Source of the DNA: Oscillatoria sp. FACHB-1406
Lineage (GTDB): Bacteria > Cyanobacteriota > Cyanobacteriia > Cyanobacteriales > Spirulinaceae
Direction: 5' to 3'
Length of the DNA stretch: 64,000 nucleotides
NCBI RefSeq assembly: GCF_014698145.1
Contig: NZ_JACJSM010000012.1
Span: 62,001-126,000, forward strand
Both the position numbers and the translations under genes were made by a program. This document shows, piece after piece, positions 28,730 to 39,685 of this stretch; position 1 is the first letter of the stretch; every line of letters begins with the position of its first letter. The notes under the pieces were generated by a model that saw only the letters and a program-made list of their open reading frames with translations, ran no database searches and was not told the DNA's origin.

Positions 28730-30582
28730 AAAGGTGGAAAAATTTTGAGAAATATCCTCGGACTTGTCTTTATTTCTCTATCTTTTGGCTGCTGTTTGTG
28801 AATGGAATTGCCTTTTTGTGGCATTTGGGCAGCACGGGGTTAGTAGATGAAACCGAACCACTCTTTGCTGAAGCCGCACGCCAAATGGTGGTGACGGGCG
28901 ATTGGATTACGCCTTACTTTAACGGTGCAACCCGCTTCGATAAGCCGCCTTTGGTGTATTGGTTGATGGCGATCGCCTATCGCGCGATTGGGGTGAATGA
29001 ATGGGCGGTGCGTCTGCCTTCTGCCCTTTCTGCGATCGCTCTAACTTGCTTCGGGTTCTTCACTCTGCTTCGGTTTGGCTATCCCCAACCGGGCGCACTC
29101 TCCACTGACAAGCCCCAAACTCCCTTCCCTCCAAAATCCCTCTGGCTATCAGCTTGGATTGGTTCGACTTTAATGGCGTTTAACCTCCAAACTCTAGTAT
29201 GGGCGCACACGGGGGTTTCTGATATGCTCCTGAGTGCTTGTATGGGTTGCGCGCTATTCTGCTTTTTTTGGGGGTATGGCGCTTCGGCAGGCGCGGCAGT
29301 CGAGGTAAGTCGAGACTCAGCGGATCGGGAGATGGGGGGAAAGGGGGCGATATTTCCCAATCGATGGTATTTAGCGTTCTACGTCTTTATCGCCCTAGCG
29401 ATTTTAACCAAAGGCCCCGTAGGAATTGCGATTCCGGGACTTGTGATTTTTGCGTTTTTGTGGTATGTAGGGCGATTGAAAGAAGTATTGCGAGAAATGG
29501 GCGTTCTCGTGGGGGGAATCCTTGTCAGTGCGATCGCGCTGCCTTGGTTTGTCCTCGTTATCCAACGCAACGGAGAAGCCTATATTGACTCTTTTTTCGG
29601 CTATCATAACGTCGAACGCTTCACCCACGTGGTTAACGGTCACGCCGCGCCGTGGTACTTTTATTTTCTGGTCGTTTTAGTCGGATTTTTACCGTGGTCG
29701 GTGTATCTGCCCGTTGCGATCGCGCGTCTGCGAATTCCGGCGCGATCGCGCTGGCAAGCCCAACCCCGCAATTCTCATCTCGGAATCTTTGCCCTGTCTT
29801 GGTTTGCGGTCATCTTCCTCTTTTTCACCATCGCCGTCACCAAACTCCCCAGTTACACCCTACCCCTCATTCCCGCCGCCGCCATCCTCGTCTCCTTATT
29901 CTGGAGTCAGAAACTAAGCGATTCGGAGCCTGTAAAAGAAAATAAACAAAAATCCTGGGGTTTCTTCCTCTCTGCGGCAATAAATGCCCTAATTTTGCTC
30001 GTATTAGCGATTGCTTCTTGGTTCAGTCCGCGATTAATCGGTTACGATGCGGCTGCACCTAATATCGGGGAACTATTCGGACAGACTGGTTTGTCGGTTC
30101 GCAGCGCGATTGTGTGGGGAATGGCGAGTGGCGCGATCGCGCTGCTACTGTGGAAAACCTCAACTCGTCGCTGGATTTTGCCCGTCAACCTTATCGCCTT
30201 TGCCCTTTTTCTCCTCTTTGTCCTAACCCCAGCTAACTTTTTCATCGATCGCGTTCGCCAGCAACCCATCCGAGAACTTGCCGCGATCGCCGCCCAAAGT
30301 CAACAACCGGGTGAAAACCTGCTGATGACGGGCTTCAAAAAACCCACTTTCGTGTTCTACAGTCAGCGTCCCGTCCAATTTTTCTACGGTAAAGAAGATA
30401 CGATGAGTTACGCGCGCGAAACTGCTGCAACTGCATCTCCTACCCTTCTCCTTTTGAGTCAATCGACCGCTTTTTCCAATACTTTTGGACTCCAACCCAA
30501 CCAATATCAAATTGTCGGTCAGCGTGGCATTTATCAACTGGTTCGCATCGACCGCGCAACGTTGGGAAATTCTAAATCATGA
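28726..30582 (+). CDS. Family-39-type membrane glycosyltransferase (ArnT-like)
   Basis: A 618-residue polytopic membrane protein of the ArnT / protein-mannosyltransferase superfamily, which uses polyprenyl-phosphate sugars on the outer face of the membrane. The conserved acidic motif is D41-E42 in LVDETEPLFAEAARQM, followed by GDWITPYFNGATRFDKPPLVYW, a family signature (split here at its Lys). About 11-12 transmembrane helices and a C-terminal soluble part are seen. Its acceptor could be lipid, glycan or protein. The start ATG is supplied by a heptanucleotide repeat array, and no Shine-Dalgarno sequence is visible, so expression may vary with repeat length. Confidence 0.87.
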   Translation: MQRWKNFEKYPRTCLYFSIFWLLFVNGIAFLWHLGSTGLVDETEPLFAEAARQMVVTGDWITPYFNGATRFDKPPLVYWLMAIAYRAIGVNEWAVRLPSALSAIALTCFGFFTLLRFGYPQPGALSTDKPQTPFPPKSLWLSAWIGSTLMAFNLQTLVWAHTGVSDMLLSACMGCALFCFFWGYGASAGAAVEVSRDSADREMGGKGAIFPNRWYLAFYVFIALAILTKGPVGIAIPGLVIFAFLWYVGRLKEVLREMGVLVGGILVSAIALPWFVLVIQRNGEAYIDSFFGYHNVERFTHVVNGHAAPWYFYFLVVLVGFLPWSVYLPVAIARLRIPARSRWQAQPRNSHLGIFALSWFAVIFLFFTIAVTKLPSYTLPLIPAAAILVSLFWSQKLSDSEPVKENKQKSWGFFLSAAINALILLVLAIASWFSPRLIGYDAAAPNIGELFGQTGLSVRSAIVWGMASGAIALLLWKTSTRRWILPVNLIAFALFLLFVLTPANFFIDRVRQQPIRELAAIAAQSQQPGENLLMTGFKKPTFVFYSQRPVQFFYGKEDTMSYARETAATASPTLLLLSQSTAFSNTFGLQPNQYQIVGQRGIYQLVRIDRATLGNSKS

Positions 30583-30595
30583 ATGATTAATTACG

Positions 30596-30741
30596 AATTA
30601 CACCGAATGTGAATTAGAAGCCAGAAAGAGCCATCTTACTGTTCTTTCTCCCCTTTAGTAAGGGGGGTTAGGGGGGATCGGGAGAGGGGCTGGGGGTGAG
30701 GGAAATCAAGATTTTTGGATAATGCACATCAGACGTGAATT
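30596..30741. mobile_element. MITE-like element, family 1, copy B
   Basis: 146-bp element with ends at 30596-30616 and, inverted, 30720-30741. Ends and interior (AAGCCAGAAAGA, GGGAGAGGGGCTGGGGG, TGGATAATGCACATC) match copy A at 10203-10341. The main difference is a short insertion of GGGG-rich sequence. It lies between the convergent glycosyltransferase and aldo/keto reductase genes. Confidence 0.65.
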
Positions 30742-30764
30742 ACAAATTACGGTTGACCGGTTCT

Positions 30765-31745
30765 CTAGCGATTGACAGAACTCATATCGGAATAGCGATC
30801 GCCCGCAGTCGCACCCAAAGGTAAGATCGCTTCGAGTCTGTTAACATCCTCTGAGGTCAGCGAGATAGAAGTAGCAGCAATATTTTCTTCGAGATAACTG
30901 CGGCGTTTCGTTCCTGGAATCGGCACGATATCATCCCCTCGAGCCAGCAGCCATGCTAACGCCAGTTGACTGGGGGTGACTTGTTTTTCCGCCGCCATCT
31001 GTTTGACTTGCTTGACTAACTCCAAGTTTTTAGCAAAATTTTCACCTTGAAAGCGAGGCGATTGCCTGCGGTAATCATCCTCTGCCAAATCCTCAAACCG
31101 CGTTACCGTTCCCGACAGAAATCCGCGACCGAGAGGACTGTAAGCAACAAACCCGATCCCCAATTCTCGAATCGCCGGCAAAATTTCGACTTCCGGTTCG
31201 CGACTCCACAACGAATACTCGGTCTGAAGGACTGAAATGGGATGGACGGCGTGGGCGCGACAAATCGTGTCCGGTGCGGCTTCGGACATTCCCAAATAGC
31301 GCACCTTGCCTTGCTCGACTAACTCTGCCATCGCTCCAATCGTATCCTCAATCGGCACGGTCGGATCGACCCGATGCTGGTAGTACAGGTCAATGGTATC
31401 GACTCCTAGGCGTTGGAGTGAGGCATCGCAACATTGACGTACATAGTCGGGTTTGCCATTAACGCCCAACCAACCTCCCGCTTCGGTTCGCACGTTACCA
31501 AATTTAGTTGCGAGTACGACTTTATCGCGGCAATCGCGAATCGCCCGTCCGACCAATTTCTCGTTAGTAAAAGGACCATACATATCGGCGGTATCGAGCA
31601 AGGTTACTCCTAACTCCAAGGCTCGATGAATGGTGGCAATCGCTTCTGCATCGTCGCGTCCGCTATAGAACTCGGACATTCCCATGCAGCCTAGCCCGAG
31701 TTCCGAAACGACTAATCCTCGATCGCCCAATCTTCGCATTTTCAT
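30765..31745 (-). CDS. Aldo/keto reductase
   Basis: A 326-residue NADP(H)-dependent aldo/keto reductase. The TIM-barrel active-site tetrad is present: D51 and Y56 (DTADMYG), K81 (ATKFG) and His in YYQHRVDP. The cofactor-binding end shows [16 protein letters not shown]. It resembles YakC/AKR13-type enzymes, which reduce a variety of aldehydes. Start could be ATG 31745 or 31739. Its stop lies close to the MITE-like element. The physiological substrate is unknown. Confidence 0.88.
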   Translation of the reverse strand: MKMRRLGDRGLVVSELGLGCMGMSEFYSGRDDAEAIATIHRALELGVTLLDTADMYGPFTNEKLVGRAIRDCRDKVVLATKFGNVRTEAGGWLGVNGKPDYVRQCCDASLQRLGVDTIDLYYQHRVDPTVPIEDTIGAMAELVEQGKVRYLGMSEAAPDTICRAHAVHPISVLQTEYSLWSREPEVEILPAIRELGIGFVAYSPLGRGFLSGTVTRFEDLAEDDYRRQSPRFQGENFAKNLELVKQVKQMAAEKQVTPSQLALAWLLARGDDIVPIPGTKRRSYLEENIAATSISLTSEDVNRLEAILPLGATAGDRYSDMSSVNR

Positions 31746-31786
31746 CGATCGCTTCTCCCGCCATAGATTCGGTTTAAATTTTAAAT

Positions 31787-32770
31787 TTAACGTCCGGGGA
31801 TAAAATACTTAAAGTTTTTCTCGCCGGTATAACCCGTTAATTCGGTTAATTTTTCCATCGGTTGAGCGCCTTTTTCGAGTTTGCCGTTAATATCCCAAGT
31901 GGGATAGGATTCGATTTTTGCCGCAGCACAAGCAGGAAGCTGAGTTTGACTGTTGGGCGAGGCGCATTCAATGTAGTTGATTTTGCTAAAAGCTTCTTTA
32001 CCGAAGAGTAATTTTTGTTCGTGGCAGTGCGGACACCAGTACGCGCCGTACATTTTTGCGCCTTTAGTTGTCAAATATTCAGCAAGGGCGATTTCGGAGG
32101 GGCCAGAAGTCGTTTTAATATCCCAACCTTTACCGGGGACGAGTTCGGCTTGCCCGAAGTCGGAGGGAATGGCTTTGCGATCGCCTGCGGTTGTTGCACC
32201 ATCGACATTCGCATAAACCGCCAGGGTTCCGACCAGCGTTATCATCGCCACAATTAACCCAGTAAAAGCAATTTGACCGATATCGTCCCAATCGCGCCCG
32301 AACAGCGTTAGCCCCAGCAAGCTGACAGAGAAGAGCGCAGAACCGATACAGTAGGGACAAACAGCATTGAGTTTAGTTGCCAGAACAAACATAAGGTAGC
32401 CGCTAAAGACTGCCATTGCCGTGCTGCCAATGAGGAGGAGAAGCCACGTCCAATGTTCGAGTTGGTTTCGTAAGTCTTTGCTGGTTTCGCGGTTGATGGT
32501 GAGGGGAACGAGAGCAAAAGCAGTCATCGCCGCGTAAGCGAGGAAGCCGAACAGCGACAGGGGCAAGCCGAAAACGGTGGCGTAGGCACTGTTAAGGACA
32601 TCGTTACAACTGGCGGCATTGGCGGCTGCATTAGCGGCACAGCCGACGGAAGCACCGCTGAGTTTAGTAATGGTGAGGTAGGCGGTTAATACCATACCTA
32701 CAGTCGCGATCGCGCCAATTATCGGACGAGACCAGCGATGAATCCAAGGAATCGAACGTCGGCGGCTCAT
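31787..32770 (-). CDS. VKOR-thioredoxin fusion (oxidative protein folding)
   Basis: A 327-residue fusion of a vitamin K epoxide reductase domain (four to five helices, residues 16-200) with a C-terminal thioredoxin-like domain. Active cysteines are C44 and C55 (loop pair), C138 and C141 (CPYC redox centre), and C246 and C249 (CPHC of the thioredoxin domain). This is the cyanobacterial/plant LTO1-type enzyme that oxidises thiols in the lumen or periplasm using quinone. Start is ATG at 32770, preceded by AGGTGAA; an upstream extension to 32800 is less likely. It lies beside btpA, and both bear on photosystem assembly. Confidence 0.93.
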   Translation of the reverse strand: MSRRRSIPWIHRWSRPIIGAIATVGMVLTAYLTITKLSGASVGCAANAAANAASCNDVLNSAYATVFGLPLSLFGFLAYAAMTAFALVPLTINRETSKDLRNQLEHWTWLLLLIGSTAMAVFSGYLMFVLATKLNAVCPYCIGSALFSVSLLGLTLFGRDWDDIGQIAFTGLIVAMITLVGTLAVYANVDGATTAGDRKAIPSDFGQAELVPGKGWDIKTTSGPSEIALAEYLTTKGAKMYGAYWCPHCHEQKLLFGKEAFSKINYIECASPNSQTQLPACAAAKIESYPTWDINGKLEKGAQPMEKLTELTGYTGEKNFKYFIPGR

Positions 32771-32965
32771 GATCTTCACCTGAATGGAGTACGTTGACAC
32801 TCTACCGCCCTAGAATGGCAGAGATTCCTAAGAGATTTTCACTCTTAACGGCTGTGCCAAACAGCCTCTAGACACTCCGCTTAAAGCATCGTGTTTACTT
32901 TTTATTAAAATATTCGCCGCGCCGTTGCAGTCGGCGATGATTTTCGATTTTAGCTTAATCGATAA

Positions 32966-33817
32966 CTACCGCACCGGAACTTTAAGGGGGGCTTTGTCGG
33001 AGAGTAGGGGTTGGGGTTTTTCCGGCTGGCGGGCGGCTTCTACGAAGGCTTGAACGCGAATCGGATCGATGGGTTCTTTAATGTTGCCGTTGCGTTTGAG
33101 GGAAGAAGCGACAATCGCGCCATTGGCTGCCCCCAGAAGCATACCGATGTTCTCTTCCGTTGCCCCGCTGCCGATGAAGACGGGGGCTTCTCCGGCAACG
33201 CGGGAAGCAATTTCTAGGTCTTGGAGACGGGGCGGCGAACCAGTTCCCCAGCCGGAGATCGCGATCGCGTCGGCTAAACCCCGCTCGATCGTTTCTCGGG
33301 CGGCGTAGGCTAAATCGGAGGTACTCAGCGGTTGGGCGTGCTTGACGAGGACATCGGCAATAATGGCGGCATTGCTGCCCATTTCGCGACGATAGCGTAG
33401 GAGTTGGTGGGCTTTACCCTCAATCGTGCCTTGGTCGGTGGCCATGACTCCGGTGAGGACGTTGACGCGAATGAAGGGACAGCCGCAAGCGGTCGCGATC
33501 GCGATCGCGCTTTTTGCGTCATTTCGCAAGACATTCACGCCCACCGGCATGACGACTAAATTCATCAAGCGCTGAACGATCAGCGTCATGGCGCTGACGA
33601 CGGCGGGATCGACTTCTTCTTTCGGAAACGGCGCGTCAAAAAAATTCTCAACGATCAAACCATCGATCCCCCCAGCAGCGAGGGCAGTGGCTTCTTGTTC
33701 GGCGCGATCGATGACTGCTTGAAGGTTTCCGCCCCACCGCGCCGAACTCGGCAGGGGCAATAAATGAACGACCCCGATTATCGGGTTCGGATTGGGGAAA
33801 ATTTGCGTTAAATCCAC
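32966..33817 (-). CDS. btpA: BtpA-family photosystem I biogenesis protein
   Basis: A 283-residue TIM-barrel-like protein of the BtpA/SgcQ family. BtpA is a peripheral thylakoid protein needed for photosystem I stability and accumulation in Synechocystis. The N-terminal signature is GVVHLLPLPSSARWGG, with conserved VNVLRNDA, GSGATEEN and GSPP motifs. GTG at 33817 (VDLTQIFPNP) is chosen: homologues begin near this point and the longer frame would need a TTG at 33862. Minus strand, 195 bp upstream of the VKOR gene, possibly co-transcribed. Confidence 0.93.
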   Translation of the reverse strand: MDLTQIFPNPNPIIGVVHLLPLPSSARWGGNLQAVIDRAEQEATALAAGGIDGLIVENFFDAPFPKEEVDPAVVSAMTLIVQRLMNLVVMPVGVNVLRNDAKSAIAIATACGCPFIRVNVLTGVMATDQGTIEGKAHQLLRYRREMGSNAAIIADVLVKHAQPLSTSDLAYAARETIERGLADAIAISGWGTGSPPRLQDLEIASRVAGEAPVFIGSGATEENIGMLLGAANGAIVASSLKRNGNIKEPIDPIRVQAFVEAARQPEKPQPLLSDKAPLKVPVR

Positions 33818-34359
33818 GGAATCTTTGGAGGGAGTGCGATTGGCTCGCCTAGATTTTATCAAACATTATGAGCTATTACGGCCTATCCTGATTGATTCGA
33901 CGGATAGTGTTGGACATCGGGGATCGCTAATTGCTTAAGCGCCTTAGAAGCCAGAAACCTCATTGTACCGTTCTCTCGTCCGGGAGTCGGGAGTGATAGC
34001 GAGAGGGGGCGGATTGGATCCCGGCAGCGGACGAATAGGTTAGATCGGATCGGGTTCGGTTTTCTGGGTAGCAAACTCCTTAAATTCGCTGCGCGTTTCT
34101 GACGATTGTGAAGTATCATGAAGAACGATGACCGCAACAGACTTCCAACGAACCTTCCGTTCGGCGCAAAAGTTTCCAATTTCGTTTTTTAGATGGCGGT
34201 CGCACTGAGGTAAGCTTTCACAGCATCGACCGACCCCACCTCCAAATTTCGTCCTGAAGCTCGGACTCTCTGGCTCGAGCCTCAGTTGCAAGCGCAATTG
34301 GATAACAACACTCCCTAACCTCGCCAACATCACGACTCTCTCTAAGTTTAAGGAATTGC
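33818..34359. other. Repeat-bearing gap between btpA and rimO
   Basis: About 540 bp between divergent genes. At 33942-33990 it contains a fragment resembling the interior of the family-1 MITE (TTAGAAGCCAGAAA ... GGGAG), without terminal repeats. Two overlapping minus-strand frames exist but look non-coding. The rest should include the rimO and btpA promoters. Confidence 0.55.
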
Positions 34360-35688
34360 ATGGGCAACAAGCCAACCATTGCCATCTCCCATCTCGGATG
34401 CGAAAAAAATCGGATCGATTCCGAACATATGCTCGGTATGCTCGCGCAGGCGGGCTATCAGGTCGATAATAACGAAGAACTTGCCGATTACGTTATCGTC
34501 AATACTTGTAGCTTTATTGAAGCGGCGCGCCAAGAATCGGTGAGAACCCTCGTCGAACTCGCTGAAGCGGACAAGAAAATTATTATTGCCGGTTGCATGG
34601 CGCAGCATTTCCAAGAGCAATTGCTCGAGGAGTTGCCCGAAGCTGTGGCGGTGGTAGGGAGTGGCGACTATCAAAAGATAGTGGAGGTCGTGGAGCGCGT
34701 TGAAGGGGGCGAACGGGTTAAGGAAGTTTCTTCGGAACCGACTTATATTGCTGACGAGACAACGCCGCGCTATCGGACTACGCCGGAGGGAACGGCTTAT
34801 TTACGGATTGCCGAAGGGTGCGACTACCGCTGCGCTTTTTGTATCATTCCGCACTTACGCGGCAAGCAGCGATCGCGTAGCATAGAGTCCATTGTCGCCG
34901 AAGCCGAAGCGCTAGCCTCTCAAGGCGTTCGCGAACTGATTTTGATTTCCCAAATCTCAACAAATTACGGCTTAGACCTCTACGGAAAACCGAAGTTGGC
35001 AGAGTTGTTGCGCGCGCTCGGTCGAGTTGATGTTCCTTGGATTCGCATCCATTATGCTTATCCGACGGGTTTAACGCCCGAGGTGGTCGAGGCGATTTCT
35101 CAAACGCCCAATGTCCTTCCCTACCTCGATTTACCGCTCCAACATTCCCATCCAGAAATTTTGCGGGCAATGAATCGTCCCTGGCAGGGGCGCGTTAACG
35201 ACGAAATTATCGATCGCCTCAAACAGGCGCTTCCCGATGCCGTCTTGCGAACGACATTCATTGTCGGCTTTCCGGGGGAAACCGAAGCTCATTTCGAGCA
35301 TCTGTGCGAGTTTGTGAAACGTCACGAATTCGACCACGTAGGAGTTTTTACCTTTTCCCCCGAAGAGGGAACCGCCGCTTACGACCTTCCGGAGCAGATC
35401 GCGCCCGAGGTGAAAGAGGAACGACGCGATCGCTTGATGGAACTGCAACAGCCGATTTCTTGGCGCAAAAATCAAGCTGAAGTTGGCAAAACGGTAGAGG
35501 TTTTAGTCGAGCAGGAAAATCCGCAAACCGGGGAAGCGATCGGACGTTCGGCTCGCTTTGCCCCAGAAGTTGATGGTCTTGTCTACCTAAACGGTTCGGC
35601 GAGCTTGGGAAATATCGTTCCCGTCAAAATCCAACAAGCCGATCCCTACGACCTCTACGGCACTATTTTGGAATTCAATTCCAATTGA
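34360..35688 (+). CDS. rimO: Ribosomal protein S12 methylthiotransferase
   Basis: A 442-residue radical-SAM enzyme that methylthiolates Asp89 of ribosomal protein S12. It has the MTTase domain with C14, C50 and C79 binding one cluster, the radical-SAM CxxxCxxC with C154, C158 and C161, and a C-terminal TRAM domain (about 375-440). N-terminus [18 protein letters not shown] is characteristic of RimO rather than MiaB. The substrate S12 gene (rpsL) is in the same window at 62240, with the target Asp present. Confidence 0.95.
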   Translation: MGNKPTIAISHLGCEKNRIDSEHMLGMLAQAGYQVDNNEELADYVIVNTCSFIEAARQESVRTLVELAEADKKIIIAGCMAQHFQEQLLEELPEAVAVVGSGDYQKIVEVVERVEGGERVKEVSSEPTYIADETTPRYRTTPEGTAYLRIAEGCDYRCAFCIIPHLRGKQRSRSIESIVAEAEALASQGVRELILISQISTNYGLDLYGKPKLAELLRALGRVDVPWIRIHYAYPTGLTPEVVEAISQTPNVLPYLDLPLQHSHPEILRAMNRPWQGRVNDEIIDRLKQALPDAVLRTTFIVGFPGETEAHFEHLCEFVKRHEFDHVGVFTFSPEEGTAAYDLPEQIAPEVKEERRDRLMELQQPISWRKNQAEVGKTVEVLVEQENPQTGEAIGRSARFAPEVDGLVYLNGSASLGNIVPVKIQQADPYDLYGTILEFNSN

Positions 35689-35850
35689 GTGACGGCATGA
35701 GGCATTAACCTAACAAACCGACAATCTGCAAGCTAACACCCGATTGCCGAACGGAGATAGAGTCAGAAAAATCCTACATTGTAACTCAAATCCCTTTTCA
35801 AATCGGGTTAAGTTTTTTAAACTATACACAAGTAACAGCAAATCGCAATT

Positions 35851-37302
35851 ATGACCATTTCTTTCCAAGACCTAGGATTATCCGAGGGCTGCCTCGCGCG
35901 ACTCGAGGAACTAGGCTTCAGCACCCCGACCGAAATTCAAACCCAAGCCATTCCCCAACTGCTCGGCAGTCGCGATGTCGTGGGTCAATCCCAAACTGGG
36001 ACGGGCAAAACGGCGGCTTACTCGCTCCCCATCATCGAACAGATTGACGTTCGGGATCGCGCGGTTCAAGCCCTGATTCTCACGCCGACACGAGAACTCG
36101 CTCAACAAGTCGCCCAAGCGATCGAAGACTTTTCCGGCGATCGCAACCTCTACGTCCTTACCGTCTGCGGCGGTCAATCGATCGAGCGGCAAATTCGCAG
36201 CTTGCGACGGGGCGTACAAATCGTTGTCGGCACGCCCGGGCGCGTCATCGATCTTCTAGATCGCAAAGATCTAGACATTGCCTCCGTTCGTTGGGTCGTT
36301 CTCGACGAAGCAGACGAAATGCTGAGCATGGGCTTCATTGACGACGTGAAAAAGATTTTGCGCCAAACACCAGAAGCGCGCAATACCGCTTGCTTCTCCG
36401 CCACCATGCCGCGCGAAATCCGCGACCTGATCGATCGCTTCATGCGCGATCCTATCGCCCTAACCGTCAAGCAGCCCCAAGTTGCGCCGACTCGCATCGA
36501 ACAGCGAGCCTACATCATTCCGCGCAGTTGGACAAAAATTAAAGCCCTGCAACCGATCCTCGAACTCGAAGAGCCGGAAGCTGCCCTCATTTTCGTTCGC
36601 ACCAAGCGCAGCGCCGCCGAACTCACCAGCAAACTGCAAGCGGCCGGTCATAGCGTCGATGAATACCACGGCGACTTGAGCCAAGGACAGCGGGAACGCC
36701 TCGTCCAACGGATGCGGAGCGGTCAAGTTCGCATCGTCGTCGCCACCGATATCGCCGCGCGAGGATTAGATGTCGAAGATTTGAGCCACGTCATCAACTT
36801 CGACCTGCCGGATAATACGGAAACTTACATTCACCGCATCGGACGCACCGGACGCGCCGGAAAAACCGGCACGGCAATTGCGCTGATTCAGCCGATGGAT
36901 CGCCACCTGCTCAAGCGGATCGAACGTCGCCTGCGTCAATCGCTGGAAATTTCCCAGATTCCGACTCGCGCCGAAGTTGAAGCTCGCCGTCTCGAGAAAC
37001 TGAAAACCCAAGTTAAAGAAGCACTAGCGGGCGAACGCATGGCTTCCTTCTTGTCTACGGTGAAAGAACTCAGCGCTGAATGCGATCCCCAAGCCATTGC
37101 CGCCGCCGCGCTGCAAATGGTCTACGATCGCTCTTGTCCGAATTGGATGAAGACCGATTGGGAAGTTCCTGCTGCCGATTTCCAAAAACCGATCAAGCGC
37201 AATACTCGTTCGGGCGGCAGTCGCAAACCGAACAAGCGGGGCGAAGACAACTTCAAGAAGGGAGATGGCTCCGGACGCACTCGTCTGGCAATTGAGGGCT
37301 AA
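35851..37302 (+). CDS. DEAD-box RNA helicase (CrhR/DeaD-like)
   Basis: A 483-residue ATP-dependent RNA helicase. Q-motif GF..PTEIQTQAIP, Walker A SQTGTGKT (47-54), PTRELAQQ, DEAD at 151-154, SAT, and HRIGRTGRAGKTG are all present. The C-terminus is basic (KPNKRGEDNFKKG), as in cold-induced cyanobacterial CrhR, which unwinds and anneals structured RNA under cold or redox stress. The 162-bp leader is AT-rich and could be a 5' UTR, as expected for this autoregulated family, but no specific element was identified. Confidence 0.9.
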   Translation: MTISFQDLGLSEGCLARLEELGFSTPTEIQTQAIPQLLGSRDVVGQSQTGTGKTAAYSLPIIEQIDVRDRAVQALILTPTRELAQQVAQAIEDFSGDRNLYVLTVCGGQSIERQIRSLRRGVQIVVGTPGRVIDLLDRKDLDIASVRWVVLDEADEMLSMGFIDDVKKILRQTPEARNTACFSATMPREIRDLIDRFMRDPIALTVKQPQVAPTRIEQRAYIIPRSWTKIKALQPILELEEPEAALIFVRTKRSAAELTSKLQAAGHSVDEYHGDLSQGQRERLVQRMRSGQVRIVVATDIAARGLDVEDLSHVINFDLPDNTETYIHRIGRTGRAGKTGTAIALIQPMDRHLLKRIERRLRQSLEISQIPTRAEVEARRLEKLKTQVKEALAGERMASFLSTVKELSAECDPQAIAAAALQMVYDRSCPNWMKTDWEVPAADFQKPIKRNTRSGGSRKPNKRGEDNFKKGDGSGRTRLAIEG

Positions 37303-37547
37303 GCGCGTGGGGGACTTCAAAATTAAAAATGCGTATCGAGAGAGCAGCATTTCACAAATTTTGAAGCATCGCTGAATTTCCGGGATCGGGAATCTGATAT
37401 GATTACCGGTGCAGCGCGCCAAAATTAATAGCGTTTCAATACAAGCGGCACAATGAATGTTTCATTGTTTCGATCGCACTTCGCATCCCAGCCCTTTGAG
37501 AATCGCTATTCCCCTTCTTTTAACGCTCGGTTTTGCAATAAATAATA

Positions 37548-38648
37548 GTGACTCTTTCTCGCCCTGACTCCCAACCTGCAACTCAGTCTTTCAGCCAATG
37601 GCCGGGTTTAATTGAAGCCTATCGAGCCTTTCTGCCGGTGAGCGACTCTACGCCCGTCGTCACCTTGCTGGAAGGGAATACGCCCCTAATTCCGGTTCCG
37701 GCAATTGCTGAGGCGATCGGACGCAACGCACAAGTCTGGGTGAAGTACGACGGACTCAACCCCACCGGCAGCTTCAAGGATCGGGGCATGACGATGGCGA
37801 TTACTAAAGCCAAAGAAGCGGGGGCGAAAGCCGTTATTTGTGCCAGTACCGGCAACACTTCCGCCGCCGCCGCTGCTTACGCGCGTCGTGCGGGGATGCG
37901 CTGTTTTGTGATCTTGCCCGAAGGCTACGTCGCTTTGGGGAAATTGGCTCAGTCTTTGGTGTACGGTGCGGAAGTCATCACCATTGACGGGAATTTCGAC
38001 GACTGCATGACAATTGTGCGGGGCATGGCAGAGAGTTATCCCGTAACTTTAGTTAATTCAATCAATCCTTACCGTTTGGAAGGGCAGAAAACGGCGGCTT
38101 TTGAAATCGTCGATACTTTGGGGGATGCTCCCGACTGGCTTTGTATTCCCGTTGGGAATGCGGGGAATATCACAGCATATTGGATGGGTTTTTGTCAATA
38201 CCAAGAGATCGGAAAGTGCCGCCAATTGCCGCGCATGATGGGCTTTCAGGCAGCGGGTTCTGCGCCGATTGTGGCTGGGGCCGCCGTGACTTCACCGCAG
38301 ACGCTAGCAACGGCAATTCGCATCGGCAACCCGGCAAACTGGGAAAAAGCTCTTGCGGTTCGGGAAGCTTCGCAGGGTGAATTTGAGGCGGTTACGGACG
38401 AAGAGATTTTGGAAGCTTACCGCTTGTTAGCGGCGCGAGAAGGCGTATTTTGCGAACCGGCAAGCGCTGCATCGGTGGCGGGGTTGTTGAAAGTGAAGGA
38501 ACGGGTTCCGGAAGGAGCGAAGATCGTTTGCGTGCTGACGGGGAATGGGTTGAAGGATCCCGGTTGCGCGATCGAGCATTCGCAGAATACCGTTTATTCG
38601 GGCATTACGGCTAAGTTGGAAGAAGTTGCGAAGGTGATGGGATTTTAG
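37548..38648 (+). CDS. thrC: Threonine synthase
   Basis: A 366-residue PLP-dependent threonine synthase converting O-phosphohomoserine to threonine. The PLP lysine is K77 in [11 protein letters not shown], the phosphate-binding loop is PVGNAGN and [14 protein letters not shown] is the family signature. Start is GTG at 37548. The length fits the short, bacterial type II-like enzyme. Monocistronic, 245 bp after the helicase gene. Confidence 0.94.
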   Translation: MTLSRPDSQPATQSFSQWPGLIEAYRAFLPVSDSTPVVTLLEGNTPLIPVPAIAEAIGRNAQVWVKYDGLNPTGSFKDRGMTMAITKAKEAGAKAVICASTGNTSAAAAAYARRAGMRCFVILPEGYVALGKLAQSLVYGAEVITIDGNFDDCMTIVRGMAESYPVTLVNSINPYRLEGQKTAAFEIVDTLGDAPDWLCIPVGNAGNITAYWMGFCQYQEIGKCRQLPRMMGFQAAGSAPIVAGAAVTSPQTLATAIRIGNPANWEKALAVREASQGEFEAVTDEEILEAYRLLAAREGVFCEPASAASVAGLLKVKERVPEGAKIVCVLTGNGLKDPGCAIEHSQNTVYSGITAKLEEVAKVMGF

Positions 38649-38681
38649 CGCGATCGCGCGCTTTCCCGGAAGGTTTTAAGT

Positions 38682-39557
38682 TCAGGTTTCTGGATTCAGA
38701 AGGCTGCGAATTTCTTCAACGCTCAATCCAGTCGTTTGGCTAATTATCTCCTTATCAAGGATGCCGATTAGCTGCCGTGCGATCGCGATTTGAGAACTCC
38801 GCCGTCCTTCTTCTCGTCCCTGTTCTAAGCCTTGTTCTAAGCCTTGTTGCAAGGCTTTTTTGATGATATTGCGTTGATCGTGGATATAAATTTCGCGTTT
38901 TTCCAAATCTTCTAATTCCTCCCGGCTTAAATTTACGCGATCGGCAATTTCAAAGGCTTTTTCGAGTTCTGGAACCTCTTGCAGATTGGCAGGAATTTCG
39001 TGCAATAATCGAGCATTTTTGATGAAATAAAGCCATTTATCGGATAAAGTGCTTAGCTGGTCTAGTTCGAGATTAAACTTAGGCAATTCAACAAAGACGA
39101 GTTCGAGATCGTCGCTGATATAATCGACAAGATAATCTCTTTCTTTGAGAACGAATCTAGAAATAGGGCGAGAAATTTCGGGAAACATCTCAAAATCCGT
39201 AATTGTTAGAGCGATAACGGGATTTAAGAGCGTATATCCTTCGCCAAGATCGAGTTGAATGGAGTAGGATTTGGCAGCATTATAGAGAATTCGTTTCTCA
39301 AAACCCTCTACATTCAAGACTTGCATTTCAATAATGACTGTCGTATTGTCGCTCAATACCGCTTTGATATCTAAATAAGTATCCTTAACGCCCCGAATTC
39401 GCGGCGCTTGGTAAGGATCGAGAATTTCGAGGTCTTGAATGGCGGGTCGGTTTTCAGACAGAATACTGTTGAGGAAACTAATCAGGATATCTTTACTCTG
39501 CTCGGATCCAAAGATTTTTTTGAAGGCAAAATCAGTTTTGGGGTTAATAAAATTCAT
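38682..39557 (-). CDS. Rpn-type PD-(D/E)XK nuclease
   Basis: A 291-residue protein of the Rpn / PDDEXK transposase-like family, which promote RecA-independent recombination in other bacteria. N-terminus NPKTDFAFKKIFGSE is the family signature and the nuclease core is D63 (YLDIKAV) and E77-x-Q79 (IIEMQ). Near the C-terminus, residues about 246-265 hold the QGLEQGLEQGREEG-type repeat, common in this family. Start is ATG (39555-39557). It is 128 bp downstream of the nuclease gene of the next operon and on the same strand, so it could be part of that cluster. Confidence 0.85.
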   Translation of the reverse strand: MNFINPKTDFAFKKIFGSEQSKDILISFLNSILSENRPAIQDLEILDPYQAPRIRGVKDTYLDIKAVLSDNTTVIIEMQVLNVEGFEKRILYNAAKSYSIQLDLGEGYTLLNPVIALTITDFEMFPEISRPISRFVLKERDYLVDYISDDLELVFVELPKFNLELDQLSTLSDKWLYFIKNARLLHEIPANLQEVPELEKAFEIADRVNLSREELEDLEKREIYIHDQRNIIKKALQQGLEQGLEQGREEGRRSSQIAIARQLIGILDKEIISQTTGLSVEEIRSLLNPET

Positions 39558-39685
39558 ACTCTAGCCCCCGGAAGATTGGTAACGATGACTTTATCATAAC
39601 TGCAATTGCCCGATGGGGAGATATGCGATCGCGCCTTTAACGCAAATACTACCATCTGAGGCGAGCGATGGCTGTCCGGATACCC

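Noticed and set aside
33883-34375. Two minus-strand frames in the btpA-rimO gap
   Set aside because: They overlap each other in different frames, look non-coding and cover a repeat fragment.
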